In this document: positions 43,701 to 52,880 of the stretch, in pieces | Numbering within the stretch: the first letter of the stretch is position 1 | Layout: each line of letters opens with the position of its first letter | Origin: Emiliania huxleyi CCMP1516 | Taxonomy: Eukaryota > Haptophyta > Isochrysidales > Noelaerhabdaceae | Reading direction: 5' to 3' | DNA: 64,000 bases | Assembly (NCBI RefSeq): GCF_000372725.1 | Contig: NW_005200922.1 | Coordinates: 10,777 to 74,776 of the forward strand | Notes under the pieces: model-generated | The model's database searches: none | What the model saw: only the letters and a program-made list of their open reading frames with translations | What the model was told of the DNA's origin: nothing | Made by a program: the position numbers and the translations under genes

Positions 43701-44570
43701 TTGATTAATAGCATCCCACTCACCGGCTCCTCGCCGTCCGCGTCGACGACCTCAAACGCGGCGCCTGTTCACAGCTCTCCCATTCACGGCTCTTCGATTC
43801 ACGGCGTCCGCCGCTGGGTCCTCAAAGGCGCGGCGCCGAAGTCGCAGAACAGGCCGCCGAAGAGGCCGTACGTGTCTGCCAGGATGAAGCGGCCCCCGGA
43901 CTTGCGGCACGCCTCGTTGATGCGCGTCGCCTCGCCGAGCGGCGCGCCTAAGGGAGGCTCCTGCATCCCTCCTGCAAGGCTACTTCAAGGCGGGTCGCCT
44001 CGCCGCAGCGGCGCGCCCGTCACAACAACGATCCCGAAGGAGGCGATGGCGTCGGCGGTGAGGTCGCCCTCGAGCTCGGCGACGGGGACGTACTGGTTGA
44101 GCTCGGCGAGCCGCGGCGCCGTCGCCGTGGCGCGCCGCTTGCCCACGTCCTCCTCGCGCAGGAAGAACTGCGCAGACAGGTCGGCGAGAGTGGCCGGTGC
44201 AGGGTCGTAGAGCGTCACGCTCTTGACGCCGCCGAGGACGACGTTCTTCGCAATCTCCACGCCGAGGCCCCGCAGGCCGACAATCTGCATGCGCGCGGCG
44301 GCGAGGGCATGCGGCGCCGAGGGGGGCGGAGGTGCGGGAGGCGGGATCTGAGGGCGGCGGCGGCAAGGAGGCGGCAGCAAGGGAGGCGGTGGCGGAGGAG
44401 AGGGAGGGAGGCGGAGGCGGGAGAGGGGGAGGAGCGAGGGTCCGTACCAACACGCTCGATGCCATCATCTTGCGCATCGCCTCGTGCCCAAGCACGTAGA
44501 GCTGGCGGCTGTACAGCGCCTCGTCGATCTTGGCGCCGTCCGTCTCCATGTCCTGCACGGTGTCCGCCAT
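37743..44570 (-). CDS. UBA1: Ubiquitin-activating enzyme E1 (UBA1)
   Basis: A complete multi-exon gene. It starts at 44570 ([32 protein letters not shown]). Next is the first ThiF repeat ([20 protein letters not shown]), then [20 protein letters not shown] and [20 protein letters not shown]. The ATP/adenylation repeat is [20 protein letters not shown], and [17 protein letters not shown] is the crossover Asn/Arg segment. The catalytic-cysteine block is [20 protein letters not shown] (Cys codon near 40938). Then come [17 protein letters not shown] and [20 protein letters not shown], and the UFD ends [20 protein letters not shown] (stop 37743). It charges ubiquitin onto E2s with ATP in cytosol and nucleus. 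More than 20 introns, nearly all bounded by copies of the downstream exon. The 3' exon was placed by the conserved VPFVQYKF end. Confidence 0.93.
38191..38275 (-). repeat. GTGTCTAGGGA microrepeat in UBA1 intron
   Basis: Seven units on the plus strand (TCCCTAGACAC on the coding strand) between a diverged exon copy (about 38164-38184) and the true exon end near 38290. Confidence 0.75.
39590..39880 (-). repeat. Long GTGTCTAGGGAGT / GTCAAGGGAGT array in UBA1 intron
   Basis: More than 20 units of 11-15 bp, in two variants (GGGAGTGTCAA and GGGGGGAGTGTCTA), flanked by copies of GACGAGGTGGCC(A/G)TGTCG. Confidence 0.85.
40101..40165 (-). repeat. GCGTGTCTAGG microrepeat in UBA1
   Basis: Six units; same monomer family as 39590-39880. 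Confidence 0.75.
40207..40528 (-). repeat. 71-bp tandem array making one UBA1 intron (five exon copies)
   Basis: Five copies of a 38-bp exon segment (plus-strand starts 40207, 40278, 40349, 40420, 40491) alternate with four 33-bp AT-rich spacers (coding strand GTTAATTACTTAGCC...TTAATTAG). Only one copy is needed for [21 protein letters not shown]. The intron is therefore 40528-40245 (GTCGAC...ATTAG), 284 bp. Copies differ by 1-2 bases, so the expansion is recent. Confidence 0.85.
41380..41525 (-). repeat. Triplicated exon segment with AT-rich spacers in UBA1
   Basis: AGAGGCGGCCCCAGAAGGCG..GAAGATGCC occurs three times, separated by TGATTAGTTAATTAGCTAAT-type 45-bp spacers. Confidence 0.8.
42220..42440 (-). 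repeat. Exon-copy intron array with TTCACAG units in UBA1
   Basis: CCTGCGAGTCGTGCCGCG is repeated three to four times, each followed by AGCTGTGAATAGAAG units (coding strand CTTCTATTCACAGCT). The exon reads [12 protein letters not shown]. Confidence 0.8.
42893..43020 (-). repeat. GTGAGTTGAAGAGCG microrepeat in UBA1 intron
   Basis: Eight 15-bp units between two copies of the exon for [10 protein letters not shown]. Confidence 0.85.
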
Positions 44571-45207
44571 TTGTCTGTGGAGCAGGCGAGAGGGGCGCGG
44601 CGAAGTGGGCGGGAGGGAGGGAGGGAGGCGGGGCGGGGGGGCGGCAAAGAACGGGGCGGGAGAGGCGGGGCGGGAGAGGCGGCCTTGTGGATCTGCGGCG
44701 CCGTCAAGAGCGCGGGCCGCGTCGAGTTTCTTTCTTTTTTGAGAGCGCCTTCGTTGTAAATAGTACAAACCCAATGGTCCTCTGCGAGCGGTCCTTCGTT
44801 GCAGTCGCACACACGCACACGCCACGCCGCACCTTTCTCGATGAGCTGGTGAAGGCGGGAAAGATTCTGCTCTTCGACGAGGATCGGGCGGTGGTGATGC
44901 GATATGCTCCTGGCGGGGGGCGCGGTCGAGGGCGCGGGGGTGGGTCGCGCAGTGCCCGCTGGCGGGGCAAGCGGCGAGGGGGTCGCCGGGGGGGTTGGGA
45001 TGATGGGGATGGTCTTTTCGGCGAGCACTACGGTGCTCGCGGATTCGACTGTCCCCCCGATCGTGCCCACCTCCATGAGGACGACGGCGCCTTCTAAAGG
45101 TCCGTCGCAGGCTGTGCCTCTTTTGGTACCTGTGTCGAACCTGTGTGCTCTGCGAGAGAGTTCTTTTTGTTGAATTCTTTCTCGATGAGGTGACTTGGAC
45201 CACCAAG

Positions 45208-45210
<3 letters not shown>
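44571..45210. other. UBA1 5' flank with dispersed-repeat sequence
   Basis: 44571-44700 is G-rich. About 44930-45180 matches 59530-59765 in reverse (ATGGGGATGGTCTTTTCGGC; CCTCCATGAGGACGACGGCG), so a mobile-element fragment abuts the UBA1 promoter. Confidence 0.6.

Positions 45211-45266
<56 letters not shown>
45210..45266. repeat. (GA)n microsatellite
   Basis: About 28 GA units. Confidence 0.95.
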
Positions 45267-45269
<3 letters not shown>

Positions 45270-45476
45270 CCCACCAAGAGCGGGCTGGGGCTGCAGAAGC
45301 AGCGCATCTCAGTCGTTCTTCACACGGCCATCGCAGAGCAGGTCGTGAATGAGCTTGCCTGTGGCGGGGGTGGGCGGGTGCACGGAGCTAAGTGCCTCGC
45401 CACCCTCGCAGGAGTCGCTTACTCGAGTAGGCGGCTCCCGTGGTGTACCTGTGTTAGTGCCAGTGCGCGCCAGTCC

Positions 45477-46440
45477 CGTGCCCAGTGTTGTGCGAGGGAG
45501 TTTTGTTGTAAAATTCTTTCTCGTTGTCTGCTGTGCCTTTTGTGGTGCTAGTTCGTGCCAGTCTGCTGTGAGAGGGGCTTGTATTCGTAGAATTCTTTGT
45601 CGACGACGTCGGCGGCCTGCCGCCGCTCTCTGCCCTCTCGGCGGCCGCCACAGCGAGCACCCACCCGCAGCCCGGGGGCCACGCGGCCGGGCACCAGGCC
45701 TAGAGGCCTTCGATGGCGGCCTCACCCGCCATCGACCTGGGAGAGCCGCTCGCGGCTCTGTTCAAGCGCGCGCGCGTCGCCGACAACCTCTACAGCAGGT
45801 ATGAGGGGCGGCTCGCGGAGCTGGGCGTTGGCGACGCTGGCGACCTCCTCGAGGAGGTCGCTGAGAAGGGCATCGGCTCGCTCAACATCCACGACCGCCA
45901 GGCGGAGAAGCTCCGCCGGGCTCTTCTCGGCCGGCGGGGCTGGGGGGACGCAGCTGCGGTCTTGGCATCCCTCAGCGGCTTGTCGCTGGGCGACACCCCA
46001 GCTGGGGTGGCGGCTGGCGATCAGGCGGCTGGTGGCGGGGCAGCGGCTGGCGGCGAGGGCCGCGGCGGGGCGCGCGCCCCCAAGAGGCGGACGGCGGTGC
46101 CTGCGACGCGCAGGCCGCAGAAGGTGGGTCCGGAGGTGGGAGGATCCAGTTTGGACCCCTTGGAGCCCGCGCTGCCGGAGAGCGGCGATGGTACGATCGC
46201 TGCCGCGGGGGGGAGGAGGAGGTCGAGGGCGGGCGGAAGGCGCCGCGGCGCCGCCGAGGGCGGCGCGGCCGTGGCGCCAGGGGTCGCGGGGGAGGGCTTG
46301 AGAAGGTGCCCGACACCGCGGCGGGTTTGGCTGCTGAGCGGCCCAGCCCAGTGGAGGAGGTTTCCACCGGCGGCGCGGCGCCGGCGGAGGGGGAGGAGGG
46401 CGGCCCGCCCTCGCTCGCTGCTGATGACCCTGGACGTGCC
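45477..46440 (+). mobile_element. Unclassified dispersed element, copy B (fossil)
   Basis: Begins with the AATTCTT-type segment also found after copy A, then the 5' leader GGCCTGCCGCCGCTCTCTGC and a coding region from 45713 (MAASPAIDLGEPLAALFKRA) with a SAM-like helical part (SRYEGRLAELGVGDAGDLLE) and a Gly/Arg-rich part. Similarity to copy A ends near 46440. Truncated at its 3' side and broken. Family unassigned. Confidence 0.5.
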
Positions 46441-46952
46441 CACTTTGCGCGACCGCCACTTGGCTTGGCGTGCGACCTCAGCGCGCCCGCGGTCAGCTCG
46501 ACGGGGCGCGCATGTCAGCGAGAGGTGTGCCGGTAGAGCGATCCCGGTCTTGTCGAACGCAGCCCCACGCCACGGTTGCCAGCCGTGCCTTCGCGAGAGT
46601 CGCCTGTTGTAAGATTCTAAAATAGGGGGACTTTTTTCTTTTTCTCGCGATGTCTGCCCCGTCGCGCCGCCGCTCAACGAGGGTCCTTTCCTCAACGTCG
46701 GGCTAGAGAGAGAGCCCTAGCCTTGGGGGTGCGCGTTCGCAGGGAAAGGGCCGTAAATTAAACACGGGTCTCCGAGGGTTGGCCCCGCGTACCGGGTTTC
46801 CCCTTCACTGCAGGACGCCCCCTCTACTCGGAGCTAATGAACAGGGTAGTTAGTTAGTTAAGGCGAATGAACACCACACGGCAGCCATTTTTCTTTATTT
46901 TCGCGCTCTTGCTTGTCTCATCCCGCAGCTTCCGCGCGCCGCCTGCTCGGCC

Positions 46953-49900
46953 ATGTCCTCGTCCCGCCCCTCCTCCGAGATGGAGAGCTACATCGCGGCG
47001 TACGCCGGCCACACGCGGCTCAAGCGGCTGCAGTTCATCGCGCAGCACGAGCCCACGCTGCGAGCGGAGGCTCTGCGCATCGCGGTGGAGCAGGCGCGGC
47101 AGGGCGTAAACACGGCGCTGTACCAGGAGCTGTGCGCGACGGAGGGCTGCCCGGTGGCCCGCGACGACGCGTGGGTCGACTCGGTCGAGAAGAAGGCCTC
47201 CGCACGCCTCGACAAGCTTGAGTCGGACCTCGCGTCGCACAAGACGTCGCTGGTCAAGGAGTCGATCCGGATGGGGCACTCCGACCTGGGCGACTTCCAC
47301 GCCTCGCGCGGCGACTTCGCCACCGCGCTCAAGTGCTACGTCCGCACGCGCGACTACTGCACCACCTCAAGACACACCCTCTCCATGTGCCTCGCCGTCG
47401 TCAAGGCGCCGCCCACCACCCTCCTCCACCCTCTCCCTCCACAATCTCCCTCGAACGTTTCCCCCTTCATCTCGAAGCCGTCCCCGTACGCTCGCTCGTC
47501 GTGCAGCTGGCAGTCCCCGCTGCCGTCCGCGTCGGGCACATCACGCCGATCCTCGGCGTGCGAGTCGCGCGGGCTGGGGGCAGCGGCTTCACCAAAGCCC
47601 GCTCTCGGATGGATCGAGCGCCTGCCCGCCCCCGACGAGGACAGTGATGGCTGCAGCAGCGATAGCGAGAACGANNNNNNNNNNNNNNNNNNNNNNNNNN
47701 NNNNNNNNNNNNNNNNNNNNNNNNNNNNNNNNNNNNNNNNNNNNNNNNNNNNNNNNNNNNNNNNNNNNNNNNNNNNNNNNNNNNNNNNNNNNNNNNNNNN
47801 NNNNNNNNNNNNNNNNNNNNNNNNNNNNNNNNNNNNNNNNNNNNNNNNNNNNNNNNNNNNNNNNNNNNNNNNNNNNNNNNNNNNNNNNNNNNNNNNNNNN
47901 CGTATACTTTGCCACCTCCTCTCCCCTCGCCTCACCTGCCGCCGCCGCCGCCTCTACCCTCGCCTCAACCTCCGTCCGCCTGCCCCTCGACGCCCCGCGC
48001 AGCAGCGACGCGGTCCTCACGGCGCAGCTGCGCGTCGCCTCCGCACTCACCGCCCTCGAGGCCAAGAAGTTCCGCGCCGCTTCCTCGAACCTTCCTGGAA
48101 CCTTCCTGTAGGCACTCACCGCCCTCGAGGCCAAGAAGTTCCGCGCCGCTTCCTCGAACCTTCCTGGAACCTTCCTGTAGGCACTCACCGCCCTCGAGGC
48201 CAAGAAGTTCCGCGCCGCCGCGCGAAAGTTCGTCGAGGTGTCGGTCGAGCTGGGCACAACCTTCTCCGAGGTTTGCTCGGTGAGCGGCGGTCGCACTCTA
48301 CCGCGCGCCCTCTCCTAGCCCTTTCCTGGAGCCCCTCCTGGAGCCCTCCTGTAGGTGAGCGACGTCGCACTCTACGGCGCCCTCTGCGCGCTCGCCGCCT
48401 TCGACCGCGCTGAGCTGTCGGAGCGGGTGGTGAAGAACAGCGCCTTCCGCTCGATGCTCGAGCTGTACCCGGAGGTGCGAGATGTACCTTAATTAACTCT
48501 TAATTAGCCTTCCGCTCGATGCTCGAGCTGTACCCGGAGGTGCGAGATCTACCGCGAGATACAGATCTCGAGCGATGCTCCCTCCCTCCGCCTCCCTCCC
48601 GTCGCGTGCGAGCGGAGGGCCGTGTCTTCCCCGACCACAGGAGGTAGTACAGTTGCATCACAGGAGGTAGTACAGCTGCATCACAGGAGGTAGTACAGCT
48701 GCATCACAGGAGGTAGTACAGTTGCATCACAGGAGGTAGTACAGCTGCATCACAGGAGGTAGTACAGTTGCATCACAGGAGGTAGTACAGTTGCATCACA
48801 GGAGGTAGTACAGTTGCACCACAGGAGGTAGTACAGTTGCACCACAGGAGGTAGTACAGCTGCATCACAGGAGGTAGTACAGCTGCATCACAGGAGGTAG
48901 TACAGCTGCATCACAGGAGGTAGTACAGTTGCATCACAGGAGGTAGTACAGCTGCATCACAGGAGGTAGTACAGTTGATCAACACACCGGCGCGCGGGAT
49001 CGTCGCACGACTTCCAGTTAATTAACAGATAATTGACAGCTGATTGAGAGCTAATTAACAGCTCATTGAAATCAGGCGCGCGAGATCGTGCACGACTTCC
49101 AGTTAGTTAACAGATAATTAACATCTAATTAAAATCAGGCGCGCGAGATCGTGCACGACTTCCACTCCTCTCGCTACGCCTCCTGCCTCGCCGCACTCGA
49201 GACGCTGCGGCGCGACGCTTCGCTTGCGAACGTGCCGCCCTCCGCGCCCGCGACACGTCCGCGACACGTCCGCGGCGCGTCCCCGCAGGCCGGACCTGCT
49301 CCTGGACTTGCACTTGCGCCCGCACGTCGACCAGCTGTACGCCGACATCCGCTCCAAGGCGCAGATGCAAGAGCTCATTGATTAACAGCTAATTAACAGC
49401 TAATTAATTAAGCTCTCCGCTCCAAGGCGCCGATTAATCAACAGCTAATTAACTAATGAATTCAGCTCTAACATCCCTCCAAGGCGCTCGTCCAGTACTT
49501 CTCGCCGTTAATTAACAGCTAATTAACTAATTAATTAAGGCGCTCGTCCAGTACTTCTCGCCGTTCGTGGCGGTCGACTTGTGCCGCATGGCCTCCGCAT
49601 TCAACGTCGAGGCGCGGCTGCCTCGTGAGATGCCTCGAGATGGCCTCGAGATGGCCTCGAGATGGCCTCGAGATGGCCCCGAGATGGCCCGAGATGGCCC
49701 GAGATTGGCCGAGGTGCGGCGGCCCTCGTGAGAGGGGGTCTGGGAGCTCGCCTGGTGAGAGGCAGAGGCTCCGAACTCGCAGGTGGACAGCCTTAATTAT
49801 TAATTAAGTAAGTACTCACTCGCAGGTGGACAGCCTCGAGAAGGAGAACCCTCCTCCAGCCCCTCGGCGAGCCGAATGAACTCTTAATCAGCTCTCAATT

Positions 49901-50557
49901 GGCTGTTAATTAACAGGAGAGCTTGCCAGCCCTCGGCCTGCCAGGCCGCCTCTCGGCCGCAGCTCGGCCGCAGCTCGCGGCTGCACATCTCGGCTGTAGG
50001 AGATCGCCGCCCTGATCATGTCGGGCTGCATCCCAGCGCGCATCGACTCGCAAGCGAAGGCTCTCTCTCGCCAGCGCCAGCCCGCCCACCCCGGCACTTC
50101 CCTCCCGCAGCGTCCACTGCCTCGGACCAGGTGCTGCACGCAAGGCACGCCGACCAGCGGAACGCCACCTTCGTCAAGGCGCGGGCCGCCGGGGAGGCCG
50201 ATCTCGCACGATCTCGGCCGATCTCGGCTCGCCCCTTCCCCCGCAGGCGCTCGCCACCGGAGAGGCGTACATGCGGGACACAAAGGCGCTGCTCCTCCGC
50301 CTCCAGCCTGTTAATGAACAGCGAATTAACAGTTGATTAAGAGTTGATCAAGAGTCAATTAGGCACTGCTCCTCCGCCTCAACCTGCTCCGCGCCGATTT
50401 CGCCGTCAAGGGCAGCGGCGACTCGTCCGGTCCGCCAGAGTCTGTCGCGGCAGAGCACCGGCGAGGAGCCGCGAGGAGCCGAGAGGAGCCGAGAGTAGGC
50501 CCGTCGAAGTCGTCGCGGCAGGAGCGGGCCGAGGCGCGTGCGTTCGGAGGAGCGTGA
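46953..50557 (+). CDS. CSN1: COP9 signalosome subunit 1 (CSN1/GPS1)
   Basis: Starts MSSSRPSSEMESYIAAYAGH, then RLKRLQFIAQHEPTLRAEAL, KESIRMGHSDLGDFHASRGD and FATALKCYVRTRDYC. After a gap it continues ALTALEAKKFRAAARKFVEV, VSDVALYGALCALAAFDRAE, VVKNSAFRSMLELYPE, IVHDFHSSRYASCLAALETL, HLRPHVDQLYADIRSKALVQ, YFSPFVAVDLCRMASAFNVE (PCI), EIAALIMSGCIPARIDSQAK, VLHARHADQRNATFVKARAA and LLLRLNLLRADFAVKGSG. It stops at 50557. CSN1 is the PCI scaffold subunit of the complex that removes NEDD8 from cullins. A 226-N gap (47675-47900) hides one or two exons. Introns carry exon copies (48043-48180; 48.49; 49.0-49.14; 49.38-49.55 kb) and a 23-bp minisatellite. Confidence 0.88.
47675..47900. other. Assembly gap (226 N) in CSN1
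   Basis: Interrupts CSN1 after the first PCI-upstream helices; the missing part corresponds to the mid-region of the protein. Confidence 0.95.
48043..48180 (+). other. Exon-copy intron in CSN1, two 69-bp units
   Basis: GCACTCACCGCCCTCGAGGC... plus CTTCCTGGAACCTTCCTGTAG occurs at 48043 and 48112; the true exon starts at 48181. Joining 48042 to 48181 gives LRVAS|ALTALEAKKF. GC-AG, 138 bp. Confidence 0.8.
48639..48977. repeat. 23-bp minisatellite, 14.7 copies, in CSN1 intron
   Basis: Unit AGGAGGTAGTACAG(T/C)TGCA(T/C)CAC. Only two variable positions among copies; no spacers. Confidence 0.93.
49010..49145 (+). repeat. Triplicate exon start with TTAATTAA spacers in CSN1
   Basis: GCGCGCGAGATCGTGCACGA occurs three times (about 48990, 49076, 49138), separated by GTTAATTAACAGATAATT-type blocks. 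The last copy is the exon for REIVHDFHSSRY. Confidence 0.8.
49627..49715 (+). repeat. GAGATGGCCTC microrepeat in CSN1 intron
   Basis: Eight degenerate 11-12-bp units directly after the exon for SAFNVEAR. Confidence 0.75.
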
Positions 50558-51031
50558 GATGCTGTCGAGACCGCCGCACCGGCGGTCGGGGGAGGCCGAT
50601 GTTGGCCGCCGGTGCCGGCCGGTGCCGCCTGTTGTGCAGCACAACGTGGACCGTCCCCGCCCCTGTGCTCTGCTCTGGGCTTGCGCTGCTCCTCGGCGCA
50701 GGGGCGAGAGCGGGATTGCTCATACGTTCGTTTGGAGTCTTGTCCTCTTGAGAGCGAGGCACGCGAGGTGGCGCGGAGAGACAGAGAGCGGTGTTGGCTG
50801 TTTCTCTCCCCGCGAGCCAGGTGGACGTGGAGGCGGTGCCGGTGGCTTCGCCCCTTCTCGTCTGCCGTCGCTGGAGAAACTTTCTTACGGTGTAGTAACT
50901 TGCCACTGTTACAGAGGGCCCTCTATACCTCGTAGCGGGCCGTCTTCGCTTTCCCTAAAGTATAATCACTTCCATAGATTCACCAACACACGCCGACCTG
51001 CGACCAACCTATACCTAAAGCCGATCTCATA
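50558..51031. other. Intergenic, no recognised gene
   Basis: Converging 3' flanks of CSN1 and the MYND gene; only chance frames. Confidence 0.6.
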
Positions 51032-52264
51032 TCATATCACCGGCCAACCTGCGAAGGGATCCGCAGTAAGGGAACGGTTTCTGAGATGAGGTGGTATGCC
51101 GAAGTACACATCCTGGTCAGAGATGGACTCGAAAAGATCGCCGGTCTCAGGGTCACTGACAACGATGCAAGGCCCACTCGCATGCTCGAGTATCGCATAG
51201 CCATCTTTTTCCACCACACTCCGGGTGCTCGCCTCAGTGCTGGGCTCCAACAAGGTGATCGGTTTGACTGCGGGCCTGCCACATGCACCTTTGTGACTCT
51301 TCCAGGCGGCCCTTTGACAGGCGACAGAGCAGTACGGCGTGGCCAGGCCCACGCCTTTGCATGGGCCGCACATCTGCAACCGCACCCCAACGCTTGGCTT
51401 GGTGCCACATTGGGAGCACTGATACAGTGCGGGAGCGAAGTTCTTCAAATGGAGCCGCTCCCAGCACTTTAGACGCTCTGCAGGGGTGTAGTGAGGGCGA
51501 GGATGCCCACGCTTTAGGAGGGCCATCGTGCGCAACAGCATCAGCGTGACATTGCGCTCGTCCCCATCAGCGCTGCCAAATTGCTGCCGGTAAAGCCGGG
51601 TCAAACTGCTGGCAGCCTGCAGGTCTGCGAGCGCGCCTTCGAGAGCAGTCTCGTCGATGGCGCCATCGCTGTAGCCTTGACCAAAGCAAACCGCGCCGCG
51701 CAGCAAAAAGAGGGATATCTGGAGTCCGATATACGGCTCAGATAGATAAGACTGCTCAGATATCCCTTTCCGTGAGAGGCGCACGACCTGCAGCCCGTCG
51801 GTAGCGTCAAGCTTGGCCTCGTCGTACTTCTCCATGTCAAAATAGAGCTTGGCACGCGACTTCATCAACGTCGGAAAGAACGGATTCCCGCACACCGCTG
51901 CAGACAGTCCAGAGTTTTCATCGACTGGCTGACCAAACGTCATCCAGCGCAGCCTGTCCACCCAAGGCTGCAGCAAGGAGAGCGCTTCGTCGAACGCGCC
52001 TTCTCTCCCCAAGGCCTCTGCGCGCTCGATATCCTCATCTACAGTCTGGGCTGACGACGCTTCGAATGCCTCGAACGCTGCTATCCGGTCCCTGCCGTCC
52101 TCCGGCAACGCCGCGACGACACGATCACAAGCGTCCTTGAGCTCGGCACCCTCCAACGTCGACGTGAGGGTGACTTGGGCATTGCTCCAGCGAGTGCTAC
52201 TCACCTGGGCATTGCTCCCGGTCAGCCGGCCTGACGCCTTCTCGACGCGAGGGTTGGGCTTCAT
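51032..52264 (-). CDS. MYND zinc-finger protein
   Basis: An intronless frame of 410 codons from MKPNPRVEKASGRL (ATG 52264). The N-terminal two thirds are helical and TPR-like (AEALGREGAFDEALSLLQPW; SRAKLYFDMEKYDEAKLDAT). The MYND finger follows: CSQCGTKPSVGVRLQMCGPC then YCSVACQRAAWKSHKGAC, with all expected Cys/His. The C-terminus ends ADPFAGWPVI. MYND fingers bind proline-rich partners; the TPR-MYND layout is common in algae and fungi. The frame stays open upstream to 52663 but that part overlaps coding-like sequence on the other strand. It has lower GC bias and no introns, unlike its neighbours. Confidence 0.82.
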   Translation of the reverse strand: MKPNPRVEKASGRLTGSNAQVSSTRWSNAQVTLTSTLEGAELKDACDRVVAALPEDGRDRIAAFEAFEASSAQTVDEDIERAEALGREGAFDEALSLLQPWVDRLRWMTFGQPVDENSGLSAAVCGNPFFPTLMKSRAKLYFDMEKYDEAKLDATDGLQVVRLSRKGISEQSYLSEPYIGLQISLFLLRGAVCFGQGYSDGAIDETALEGALADLQAASSLTRLYRQQFGSADGDERNVTLMLLRTMALLKRGHPRPHYTPAERLKCWERLHLKNFAPALYQCSQCGTKPSVGVRLQMCGPCKGVGLATPYCSVACQRAAWKSHKGACGRPAVKPITLLEPSTEASTRSVVEKDGYAILEHASGPCIVVSDPETGDLFESISDQDVYFGIPPHLRNRSLTADPFAGWPVI

Positions 52265-52652
52265 TGGAGCTGAAAGAAGAATGCGTGGCCGCGCAGGCGG
52301 AGGCGTCGGCCACCTGGAAGCGCGACTACGCGAACCGCATCCTCGCCGCCATCCCGTTCGGCTCGCCCGCACACTGGTACCGCACGTGCGCAGGGAGTGC
52401 GGCGCGGGCGGGCGGGGCGGCCGGGCCTGGCGCCGCTGAGCGGGCGGCACGTGCGGCGACGACCAGACGTCGTGGTCGGCGCGCGAATGGATGCCGTTTG
52501 CGCTGCAGCGACTGTCGGTGCAGCTCTGGGTGGCGCTCGCGGACGAGGCACAGCGCGCCATTGGTGCGGCGTCGCGCGACCGCGAGGGGCCGCGGGGGAA
52601 TGCTAGTGGGATGGGGGGCTCTGAGGGGAAGGGAGCGGGGGGCGCCCAGTAG
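52265..52652 (+). pseudogene. Unrecognised coding relic
   Basis: Two plus-strand stretches in different frames look coding: ATWKRDYANRILAAIPFGSP (from ~52300) and WSAREWMPFALQRLSVQLWV...ASGMGGSEGKGAGGAQ, which stops at 52652. A short hairpin repeat (52666-52702), also at 36765, follows. This resembles the 3' end of a mobile-element gene, but I cannot name a family. Confidence 0.3.
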
Positions 52653-52665
52653 GGCGCCGGCACCC

Positions 52666-52702
52666 CAGCGTAGAGGGCGTCGTGTAGCCCTCCTTTTGGT
52701 AT
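52666..52702 (+). repeat. Short repeat with hairpin, second copy
   Basis: CAGCGTAGAGGGCGTCGTGT then AGCCCTCCTTTTGGTATA; see 36765-36803. Confidence 0.6.
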
Positions 52703-52740
52703 AACTAAAGAATGCCCTCCCGAACTACCACTGTCTGTCC

Positions 52741-52880
52741 TCGACCCAGCCCTAGCTTGGGATGTCCGTTCTATTTATTTATTTATTTAGAACTACCATC
52801 CCCCATCCGCTCTCGTCCAGGCTCCAGCCTCCACGCCTCGTGTATAGATCGCGATAGGCAACACTCAACACGGAGCTCAT
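52741..52880. other. Short spacer
   Basis: A (TTTA)n-like run at 52772-52789; 3' flank of the RCC1 gene. Confidence 0.5.

Noticed and set aside
48639-48977. CRISPR-like run of 23-bp units
   Set aside because: No spacers between units; plain minisatellite.
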